A stretch of 64,000 nt of DNA from Phaeacidiphilus oryzae TH49. Its GTDB lineage: Bacteria > Actinomycetota > Actinomycetes > Streptomycetales > Streptomycetaceae. The stretch spans positions 1,434,055-1,498,054 of the forward strand of contig NZ_JQMQ01000005.1 of assembly GCF_000744815.1 (NCBI RefSeq). Direction: 5' to 3'. Under the pieces are notes generated by a model. It saw only the letters and a program-made list of their open reading frames with translations, was not told where the DNA came from and made no database searches. The position numbers and the translations under genes are program-made. Shown here piece after piece: positions 57,690 to 64,000 of the stretch (positions within the stretch are counted from its first letter, which is position 1; each line of letters begins with the position of its first letter).

Positions 57690-57977
57690 TCAGTGGGAGC
57701 CGGCGAGCGCGCCGGCGACCTCGCGCAGGCGAATCCGGTCCGTGTAGTGGGGACTGTCTCGGACCGCGGTGAGGCCGGACAGGGTGACGCGGCCGGTGCG
57801 TCGGCCGTCCTCGTCGCAGATGTCCAGGTGGCGCGTGCGCGCCGCGGTCATGAGGGAGAGCGCGACCTCCACCGTCATGGCGTCCCAGACCTGTGGTCCG
57901 GCCGGGCCCGTGGGGTCGGCCGACGCCTGGACCTCCTTGCGGAGGGTGGGACGGGGGTGAATCCGAGCCGACGTCAA
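57690..57977 (-). CDS. Small CBS-domain-like protein
   Basis: 95 aa. A single CBS-type half (MTVEVALSLMTAARTRHLDI, VTLSGLTAVRDSPHYTDRIR) follows a short basic N-terminus. I chose TTG 57977 because a perfect AGGAGG lies six bases upstream; an ATG at 58016 in the same frame has only a weak GGGG. CBS domains usually bind adenosyl nucleotides, and a single half would need to dimerise. It is the last gene after the DEAD-box helicase on the same strand (50 bases). Confidence 0.72.
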   Translation of the reverse strand: MTSARIHPRPTLRKEVQASADPTGPAGPQVWDAMTVEVALSLMTAARTRHLDICDEDGRRTGRVTLSGLTAVRDSPHYTDRIRLREVAGALAGSH

Positions 57978-58027
57978 AAGGTGCCTCCTGCGGAGTAGGG
58001 TCAGCTTCCCGATCATGAATACGGCCC

Positions 58028-59512
58028 CTAGGCCGCCACACCCGATGCAGACCGCCTTGCGGGCGCCCGCCCGGCCATCGAGGCGCCGCGGCGTGAGCCC
58101 GCTCCGCGCTTGCGGCTGGGTTCGGCCGCCGGTGCGGCGATGACGACGGGTACGCCGGAGGGAGTCTGTGCACCGGTGATGCGGTGGAGGGCCTCTTCGC
58201 CGGCGCGGACCCGGGTGGTCTGCGGGACGACGCCGGCTGCTGCCAGCAAGCGGGTCACGCTCCGGCGCTGGCCGGGGGTGACCAGGGTGACGACGCTGCC
58301 GGAGCGGCCGGCCCGGGCGGTCCGGCCGCCGCGGTGGAGATAGTCCTTGTGGTCGGTCGGCGGATCGACGTTGACGACGAGGTCCAGCTCGTCGACGTGG
58401 ATTCCGCGTGCGGCGACGTTGGTCGCCACCAGCACACCGACGTGGCCCGTCCTGAACTGGGCCAGCGTGCGGGTGCGCTGCGGCTGCGACTTCCCGCCGT
58501 GGAGGGCCGCGGCCCGCACTCCGCTGCTCAGCAGGTGCTCCGTCAGGCGATCGACGGCGTCCTTGGTGTCCAGAAAGAGGATCACGCGACCGTCGCGGGC
58601 GGCGATCTCGGTGGTGGCCGCCTGCTTGTCGGCACCGTGGACGTGGAGCACGTGGTGCTCCATCGTCGTGACCGCGCCGGCCGAGGGGTCCACGGAGTGC
58701 ACCACGGGATCGTTGAGGTAGCGCCGCACGAGGAGGTCGACGTTGCGGTCCAGGGTGGCGGAGAACAGCATCCGCTGCCCGCCGGGGCGCACCTGGTCGA
58801 GGAGGGCGGTGACCTGCGGCATAAAGCCCATGTCGGTCATCTGATCGGCTTCGTCGAGGACCGTGACGTCCACCTGGTCCAACCGGCAGTGGCCGCGGTC
58901 GATCAGGTCCTTGAGGCGTCCGGGGGTGGCGACGAGGACCTCGGAGCCGTTGCGCAGAGCGGCCCTCTGCCTGCCGAGCGGCATCCCGCCCATGACCGTG
59001 GCCAGCCGCAGGCGCGCGGAGCGGGCGTAGGGGGTGAGGGCGTCGGTGACCTGCTGCGCCAACTCGCGCGTCGGTACGAGGACCAGTGCGAGCGGCTGCC
59101 CGGCCTCGGCGCGCCGCCCGGCCGTACGGGCCAGCAGGGCCAGGCCGAAGGCGAGCGTCTTGCCCGAGCCGGTGCGTCCCCGCCCCAGCACGTCGCGGCC
59201 GGCGAGGGAGTTCGGCAGCGTCGCGGCCTGGATCGGAAACGGCACGGTCAGCCCTTGCGAGCCGAGCGCGGCCACCAGCGCCCCGGGCATGTCGAGATCC
59301 GCGAACCTCTCCACGGCGGGAAGGGCGGGAGTGACGGTCCTGGGGACGGCGAACTCGGCGTGTGTCCCGGCGGGGCGCGTGCCGCGGTCACCGGAACGGG
59401 CCGGCCTGCCAGGACGGGTCGCACTCCGCGAGCCGGAGCGGCTGCCCTTTTCTGGGCCGGCGTTGCCGCCATGGGTACGGGAAAAACGGTCGCTCGTGCC
59501 TGTACGCTTCAT
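58028..59512 (-). CDS. DEAD-box RNA helicase (second copy)
   Basis: 494 aa. All DEAD motifs are present (PFPIQ, GRGRTGSGKT, PTRELAQQ, TPGR, VLDEADQM, FSAT, ARGIH, HRGGRTARAG). The core is very like the helicase at 40564 but tails are shorter. ATG at 59512 has AAGGAAGG. It lies downstream of the cold-shock protein gene with a strong terminator between, and upstream of a CBS protein. It probably unwinds RNA in the cold. Read-through from the csp promoter or an own promoter at 59513-59767 may drive it. Confidence 0.93.
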   Translation of the reverse strand: MKRTGTSDRFSRTHGGNAGPEKGSRSGSRSATRPGRPARSGDRGTRPAGTHAEFAVPRTVTPALPAVERFADLDMPGALVAALGSQGLTVPFPIQAATLPNSLAGRDVLGRGRTGSGKTLAFGLALLARTAGRRAEAGQPLALVLVPTRELAQQVTDALTPYARSARLRLATVMGGMPLGRQRAALRNGSEVLVATPGRLKDLIDRGHCRLDQVDVTVLDEADQMTDMGFMPQVTALLDQVRPGGQRMLFSATLDRNVDLLVRRYLNDPVVHSVDPSAGAVTTMEHHVLHVHGADKQAATTEIAARDGRVILFLDTKDAVDRLTEHLLSSGVRAAALHGGKSQPQRTRTLAQFRTGHVGVLVATNVAARGIHVDELDLVVNVDPPTDHKDYLHRGGRTARAGRSGSVVTLVTPGQRRSVTRLLAAAGVVPQTTRVRAGEEALHRITGAQTPSGVPVVIAAPAAEPSRKRGAGSRRGASMAGRAPARRSASGVAA

Positions 59513-59710
59513 GCGGGAACCTTCCTTGATACGGCACGGATCAAGGAATTCTCCGCGGCGAGAGCAGCACGGACAATCACAAGAAATCGGCCGGATGGAG
59601 CGCGAAAAAGAACCTGATCGCGTGCGGTCTCGCTCAGGCGCCTGCGCACTTCGGGTGGCGCGAATGCGGATTCGGGGGTGCTGCGGATGGGGCCCGCGCC
59701 GCGCGGGGGA

Positions 59711-59752
59711 TGCCGAGGGGCCCGCACCCCACAGGATGCGGGCCCCTCGGCA
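59711..59752 (-). terminator. Strong hairpin after the cold-shock gene
   Basis: TGCCGAGGGGCCCGCA (59711-59726) and TGCGGGCCCCTCGGCA (59737-59752) form a perfect 16-bp stem with a 10-base loop, 15 bases beyond the csp stop. There is little T tract, so partial read-through into the helicase is possible. Confidence 0.85.
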
Positions 59753-59767
59753 CGTGTGCGGGCCGCG

Positions 59768-59971
59768 TCAGGCAGGAACGATGTTCTCAGCCGTCAGGCC
59801 CTTCTGGCCCTGCGCGATGTCGAAGTTCACCTTCTGGCCTTCGAGCAGCTCCCGGAAGCCCTGGGCGGCGATGTTCGAGTAGTGGGCGAACACGTCAGCG
59901 CCGCCACCGTCCTGCTCGATGAAGCCGAAACCCTTTTCCGCGTTGAACCACTTCACGGTACCTGAACTCAT
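59768..59971 (-). CDS. csp: CspA-family cold-shock protein
   Basis: 67 aa single cold-shock domain, an RNA chaperone. RNP1 (KGFGFI, residues 13-18) and RNP2 (VFAHY, 27-31) are intact, and the start [18 protein letters not shown] is canonical. ATG at 59971 has GAAGGAG upstream. The region upstream on the minus strand is unusually AT-rich for this genome, which fits a long cold-shock 5' leader. It begins the csp-helicase-CBS run. Confidence 0.97.
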   Translation of the reverse strand: MSSGTVKWFNAEKGFGFIEQDGGGADVFAHYSNIAAQGFRELLEGQKVNFDIAQGQKGLTAENIVPA

Positions 59972-60762
59972 GTCGTTCTCCTTCGGGGGCAGTGCACCGG
60001 CATCCGCACGGTGCGGACGCCGTGTCGCCGCGATGATTACCCCGACCGGAAAGGACCGGATTTACCAGGATTCCTCGGCGGCACGAAAACCGGCCGAAGC
60101 ACCTGAAGCACTGGGAACCACAACTGCAACCACAAACGACGGTAGCACACCGAGGCAGCTCGGGCGGGGAGGATAATGCTGGTGCAGTCGCTTCGAAATA
60201 AAATCTGTGGGCGGGCCCGGAGAAAATTCTGGATCGGCGGGAACAGTTTTTGATACGGCCAGGACACAGCATCCGGGAGGGCCGGCGGCCCGGCAGACCG
60301 CCAAGGGAACGCGTGGTTCTGGCCCGGATCGGCGGCCGGGAGCGGCGCCGCGGGCGAGGCAGGCCTCTCCCCCCGGCGCGGTCCGCCGCACCATCGGCGC
60401 CCGGGCGATAGCCGGCGGCAACACCGTCGAGGTGATGGGTCGCGACCAGGCCAAGGCCGCGGGCATGGCCGAGGCTCTCGGCGACGGCGCAAGGCCGGGG
60501 CTGGGGCCGTGGCCGGATGGCCCTGCCCTGCCCGACCCTGCCTCTGTCGCGTGCGGAACGCTACGGGCGTCGGGGAGTCCGGCCGCCCGCAACCGGCTCC
60601 GGCCGCCGGCCGCCGGCCGCCGGCCGCCGGCCAACGAACGCGGCGCTTCGCCGACCCGACCCTCGGCCGACGTCGCCGTCACCGTCGCCGCCCATAAGGG
60701 CATCCGGCAAAAAGAGCGGGTTCAGCGGGAACCTTCGGCCGGGTGCCGGACACATACAGTGC
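59972..60762. other. 790-bp intergenic region with a gene remnant
   Basis: Bases 60050-60260 are AT-richer and hold the csp leader and promoter on the minus strand. A remnant of an F420-dependent reductase gene is at 60390-60491. GGCCGCC repeats four times at 60601-60628. At 60728-60733 is a GGAACC box ahead of the sigma gene. Otherwise nothing. Confidence 0.6.
60390..60491 (+). pseudogene. Remnant of an NADPH-dependent F420 reductase-like gene
   Basis: Thirty-four codons translate to TIGARAIAGGNTVEVMGRDQ followed by AKAAGMAEALGDGA. This is the nucleotide-binding region of the NADPH-dependent F420 reductase family that lies just after the GxGxxA loop. The loop itself and the rest of the protein are missing, and flanking residues are low-complexity. 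The segment keeps high-quality coding character, so it appears to be a fragment left by deletion. The family is recalled from memory; a search is needed. Confidence 0.6.
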
Positions 60763-61422
60763 ATGGAACTGAACGACGGCGGTCCCAGCGCTCTCAGGGG
60801 AGGGATATCCGACCGGGAGTTGTGGGCACAGGCAGCCGACGGCGACCGGGAGGCGTTCGGCCGCATCTTCGACCGGCATGCGAAGACCGTCTACAACCAC
60901 CTCTTCCGGCGCACCGCCGACTGGTCCGAGGCCGAGGATCTCACGGCGACCGTCTTCCTCCATGCCTGGCGTCGGCGGTCGCAGATCGTGCTGGACCGCG
61001 ATTCGGCCCTGCCGTGGCTGCTCGGCATCGCCGACCACCTGCTGTCGAATACCAGGCGGCGGCTGCGTCGGGCCGAGGCGCTGCTCCACCGGCTCGTCTC
61101 GCACAGCGAAGAGGAGGTCGACCACGCCGACCGCGTCGCGGGCCGGATCGACGACGAGCGCCGGATGTCGCAGATCCATCGGGCGCTGGCCCGCCTCCCC
61201 CGCCACGAACGCGAGGTCGTCGAGCTGTGCCTGTGGTCGGGCCTGGATCAGCAGGCGGCCGCGGCGGCGCTGGGGGTGGCGGTGGGGACCGTGAAGTCCC
61301 GGCTGCACCGGGCACGGCGGAGGCTGGGGGCCGACCTCGCCGGCAACCTCGCCGCCGGACCCGGGATCGCGGCGTCACCGAGTTCGAGAAGTCACGTCAC
61401 TGCGGAGGAGGTCACAGGATGA
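60763..61422 (+). CDS. ECF RNA polymerase sigma factor
   Basis: 219 aa. Region 2 (GDREAFGRIFDRHAKTVYNH, WSEAEDLTATVFLHAWRRR) and region 4 (LPRHEREVVELCLWSGLDQQ, LGVAVGTVKSRLHRARRRLG) are present, followed by an Ala/Ser-rich tail. There is no Shine-Dalgarno before ATG 60763. GGAACC at 60728-60733 is a typical ECF -35 element, suggesting autoregulation. The stop overlaps the next ATG by four bases, so it is coupled to a membrane partner. The LCP gene follows. Confidence 0.88.
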   Translation: MELNDGGPSALRGGISDRELWAQAADGDREAFGRIFDRHAKTVYNHLFRRTADWSEAEDLTATVFLHAWRRRSQIVLDRDSALPWLLGIADHLLSNTRRRLRRAEALLHRLVSHSEEEVDHADRVAGRIDDERRMSQIHRALARLPRHEREVVELCLWSGLDQQAAAAALGVAVGTVKSRLHRARRRLGADLAGNLAAGPGIAASPSSRSHVTAEEVTG

Positions 61423-62333
61423 AGGGCACACAGGGCGGTCCCGTCCCTCCCCCCGATCGTGATCTGCCGAATCACCGGCGGATCCGGGAGGAGCTTCTGA
61501 TGAAGATCGATCCAGAGGACGAGCGTGCTTCGCTGCCACGCAGATGGGGGCTCCCGCTCGGGGTCGCCGCCGGCGTCGCGGCACTGAGCTTCGCGGCCGT
61601 GGCTGTGCTCGGCGGGCAGGGAGCCGCCAAGCCCGTCCTGGCCGCCGGTGACGGCAACCCGACGGGCCCCGCCACGGCACCGGCATCGAGCCCGCCCCGG
61701 GTCGCCTCGTCCCCCGGGGCCGGCTCGGCGCCCTCCTCGGCGCGCGCCACCGACGTCCCCTTCACCGTCATCAGCACGGCCACAACCCCCATCGAGTCCG
61801 CGGCCGTCGCCCGGATCCTGGCCTCCTGCCTGGGATCGAACGCCGGCGAATACCACCCGGCGATCGCCGTCCGCACCCCCGTCGCCTCGCAGGACTGGGA
61901 CGGCGCGGTCGTCGCCGTGGACTCCGCCGGCCAGTACGTGCAATGCGAGACCAAGGGCGATCGGGGCACCAGTTCGGACGTCCCGCCGACCTTCATCAAC
62001 AACCGCCTGTGGGGCACCGGCCACGTCGTCGAGTACTTCGACTCCACCGGCGAACAGGCCGGCCGAGGCCGGTACCTCTCGATCGGCGCCGGGCACTACA
62101 CCTCGGACGTCGCCAGGATCACCATCAGCTACGGCGAGAGCCCGAAGGAGCACCCGGCGGTCATGGCGGGCGGCGCGTTCTTCTACACCGCGGCCTTCTC
62201 CACCGGCGGCACCCCCGCGTCCAAACTCCCCTTCTCCGCGGCGGCCGACCCGTACGTCCACGCCTACAACAGCGCCGGCAAGGAGATCTACAACCAGAAG
62301 CAGGATCCGCGGTTCACCGCCGCCCACAAGTAA
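61419..62333 (+). CDS. Membrane-anchored partner of the ECF sigma factor, possible anti-sigma
   Basis: 304 aa. The cytoplasmic N-terminus has RDLPNHRRIREELLMKIDPE, a pattern common in genes coupled to this sigma type. A single transmembrane helix follows at residues 44-66. The extracytoplasmic part is Ser/Pro-rich and then folded, with two cysteines (ILASCLGSNAGE, YVQCETKGD). No zinc anti-sigma motif (HxxxCxxC) is present. The ATG at 61419 overlaps the sigma stop and has GGAGGAGG. It likely senses an external condition and passes it to the sigma factor. Confidence 0.75.
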   Translation: MKGTQGGPVPPPDRDLPNHRRIREELLMKIDPEDERASLPRRWGLPLGVAAGVAALSFAAVAVLGGQGAAKPVLAAGDGNPTGPATAPASSPPRVASSPGAGSAPSSARATDVPFTVISTATTPIESAAVARILASCLGSNAGEYHPAIAVRTPVASQDWDGAVVAVDSAGQYVQCETKGDRGTSSDVPPTFINNRLWGTGHVVEYFDSTGEQAGRGRYLSIGAGHYTSDVARITISYGESPKEHPAVMAGGAFFYTAAFSTGGTPASKLPFSAAADPYVHAYNSAGKEIYNQKQDPRFTAAHK

Positions 62334-62384
62334 GCCGACGGGAACCAGCCTGCAGCCGTCAAGAGATCCGCGCCCGCCCCGGCG

Positions 62385-62416
62385 CCCGCACCCGCACCCG
62401 CACCCGCACCCGCACC
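62385..62416. repeat. Hexanucleotide tandem repeat
   Basis: Five copies of CCCGCA in a row in the intergenic region between the sigma partner and the LCP gene. Confidence 0.8.
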
Positions 62417-62436
62417 CGGTTCAGGAGAATTCAGGT

Positions 62437-64000
62437 ATGTCAGGTGATTGGCATGCATTCAGCGACACCTCTGATTCGTCCTGGCGTCCCGGGCAGCAGC
62501 CCCCTCAGCGATACCCGCAACCACCGCACTACTGCGCGCGGCCTTCTCCTGGCGGCTGGCCGGCACAGCAGGCATCCCCGGAGAAGTACGGGCAGCAGGC
62601 CTCACCCCCGCAGTGGCCTCAATGCGTTCCACTGCGGCGGCGGCCAGGCCCGCAGCAGCATGGTTCGCGGAAGCCGGGGTCGGCGGACGACACGTCCGCG
62701 GCATTCCCGGCAGCCACGTCGGACCCGGAACATCCCCCCATACCCTCGGCCGGTTCCGGTTCCGGATCCGGTGCTGGCGCCGGCGCGGAAGCGGGTGCCG
62801 GCGCCCGGCCGGGGCGGGCGGCCATGCGCAGGGCGGCCCGCGGGCGAAGGCGGAAGCCGCTGAGGACCGTTGCCTGGTCGGTGCTCTGGGTGCTCCTCGG
62901 GACCGCGCTCGTAGGGGGTGGCACCGTCGTCTACGGGTACGAGTCGCTCAACAGCAAGCTGCACGGCTCCCCCCTCCACGCGGCGGGCGACGACTCCGCC
63001 GACTCCCCCAAGGAGGTCGTCGACCGCTTCGGCCGCTCGCCGATCAACATCCTGGTGATGGGCTCAGACGGTCGGATCACCAAGTCGGACTGCACATACG
63101 GGGGCGCCACCTGCGGTACCGCGGGTGGTCAGCGCGCCGACGTGGAGATGGTTCTGCACGTCTCCGCCGACCGCTCCAACGCCACGGTGATGAGCATCCC
63201 GCGCGACCTGTACGTGGCACTGCCCACCTGCGCGGGCGGCGCCACAAACAAGATCAACAGTGCGTTGCTCCACAAGCCCGGCTGCCAGGTCGACGCGGTG
63301 GAGAAGCTGACCGGCATCCCGATCGACCACTTCATCGAGGTGGACTTCAGCGGGGTCGTCGCGGTCTCCAACGCCATCGGCGGCGTCCCGGTCTGCGTCA
63401 GCAGGGACGTCTACGACCGCAACTCCGGCCTGAAGCTCAGCAAGGGGAAGCACAGGCTCAAAGGCCAGGCCGCTCTCGAGTTCGTGCGCACCCGCGACGC
63501 CTTCAACGACGGCTCCGACGTCGACCGAACCGACACCCAGCACGCCTTCCTCTCCGCCGCCCTCAACCAGCTGGAGGACTCCGGAACCCTGTCGAGCCCG
63601 GCCAAAATCATCTCGCTCGCCGGCTCGGTCCTCGGCTCGCTCACCGTGGACGACGGCATCAAGAGCGTCCAGAACCTCGGCAGCCTGGCCTCGGACCTCC
63701 ACAAGGTGCCAAGCAAGCGGATCATGTTCGTCACCATGCAGACCAGCATGGATGCCGAGGGCAACCTGGTCGAGTCAGCACGTGCCCCGGCCCTCTTCCA
63801 CGCCATCGCCCACGACGAGCCCGTCTCGACGCTCCCGGTGGCGCCGTCCGCCTCCGCCGCCTCGGCGCCCCCCAAGGCTTCGGCGGCCTCCGGTGCCTCG
63901 GCCGGCGGGGACAAGGCGAACACCCAGGCCCTCGACGGCGCCCACCACCAGACGGCCGCCACGACCAAGGGCTGCGCCGAGGCCTCCGTGGGCAACGTCG
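62437..64000 (+). CDS. LytR-CpsA-Psr (LCP) family protein, truncated by the window end
   Basis: At least 521 aa; the frame is open at the right edge. A disordered Pro/Gln/Gly-rich cytoplasmic N-terminus (about 130 residues) precedes one transmembrane helix (about 145-167). The LCP domain starts near residue 204 (INILVMGSDGR) with DVEMVLHVSADRSNATVMSI, PRDLYVALP, NKINSALLHKPG, HFIEVDFSGVVAVSNAIGG and LEFVRTRD. A Ser/Ala-rich linker then leads into a LytR C-terminal domain (KGCAEASVGN). LCP enzymes attach teichoic acid-like or arabinogalactan polymers to peptidoglycan. ATG at 62437 is preceded by TTCAGG. It follows the ECF sigma unit and may be under its control. Confidence 0.88.
   Translation, partial: MSGDWHAFSDTSDSSWRPGQQPPQRYPQPPHYCARPSPGGWPAQQASPEKYGQQASPPQWPQCVPLRRRPGPQQHGSRKPGSADDTSAAFPAATSDPEHPPIPSAGSGSGSGAGAGAEAGAGARPGRAAMRRAARGRRRKPLRTVAWSVLWVLLGTALVGGGTVVYGYESLNSKLHGSPLHAAGDDSADSPKEVVDRFGRSPINILVMGSDGRITKSDCTYGGATCGTAGGQRADVEMVLHVSADRSNATVMSIPRDLYVALPTCAGGATNKINSALLHKPGCQVDAVEKLTGIPIDHFIEVDFSGVVAVSNAIGGVPVCVSRDVYDRNSGLKLSKGKHRLKGQAALEFVRTRDAFNDGSDVDRTDTQHAFLSAALNQLEDSGTLSSPAKIISLAGSVLGSLTVDDGIKSVQNLGSLASDLHKVPSKRIMFVTMQTSMDAEGNLVESARAPALFHAIAHDEPVSTLPVAPSASAASAPPKASAASGASAGGDKANTQALDGAHHQTAATTKGCAEASVGNV

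Overview
The window is very GC-rich actinobacterial DNA, most like Streptomyces or a close relative in the Streptomycetaceae. Supporting signs are strong G/C bias at third codon positions, many GTG and TTG starts, a WhiB-family (WblA-like) regulator, a mycothiol-type PIG-L amidase, an Otr(A)-like ribosomal protection protein, a secreted GH18 chitinase with DasR-like operator sites, a LitR/LitS-type light regulator pair and several promoters whose -10 box sits 6 bases before the start codon (leaderless mRNAs). I see no prophage, integrase, insertion sequence or CRISPR array. It looks like ordinary chromosome with many two- to five-gene transcription units.

Left third (1-24.8 kb). A carnitine-to-glycine-betaine module enters from the left edge (BKACE end, carnitine dehydrogenase, betainyl-CoA thioesterase). 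It is followed by a three-subunit molybdopterin formate dehydrogenase on the minus strand (2516-7709), a cytochrome P450, a phosphoesterase, an F420/NADP-type oxidoreductase, lgt, a COG4705 membrane protein, inorganic pyrophosphatase, an ArsR/MFS pair, uppP, an RpiR/EamA pair, an XRE-cupin regulator with a PLP enzyme and an amino-acid permease, a TetR/AidB pair and a WblA-like gene.

Middle (25-42 kb). A DUF6343-like membrane protein and a flavodoxin precede a tricarballylate/aconitate catabolic unit (LysR; PrpF, TcuA, MFS). Next is a light- and stress-response block. It has a LitS-like ECF sigma factor divergent from a B12-binding LitR/CarH-like MerR photoreceptor. Facing these is a minus-strand run that ends in a photolyase and also holds a GAF-ANTAR protein, a lone MASE1 membrane sensor and a soluble PP2C (SpoIIE-type) phosphatase. 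DinB, a zinc-type oxidoreductase and its divergent GlxA-like regulator follow.

Right third (40.5-64 kb). A translation and RNA group contains a DEAD-box helicase, the initiator tRNA-fMet and an Otr(A)-like GTPase behind a structured leader with an overlapping upstream reading frame. Then come a small secreted protein, a ferredoxin-NADP reductase gene broken by a one-base frameshift, a lipoprotein, a mycothiol amidase-like protein, a TetR/MFS pair with a clear operator, an alpha/beta hydrolase, an amidohydrolase, a chitinase and a NUDIX hydrolase. A cold-shock island follows (MerR, CBS protein, second DEAD-box helicase, CspA). A remnant of an F420-dependent reductase gene lies next, and the window ends inside an ECF sigma / membrane partner / LytR-CpsA-Psr operon.

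Short tandem repeats (14-24 bp units) recur between genes and at gene ends. The features most worth a second look are the photolyase-MASE1-PP2C-ANTAR block beside LitR/LitS, the leader of the Otr(A)-like gene, the frameshifted reductase, the chitinase operators and the hairpin-rich 650-bp leader before the MerR gene.
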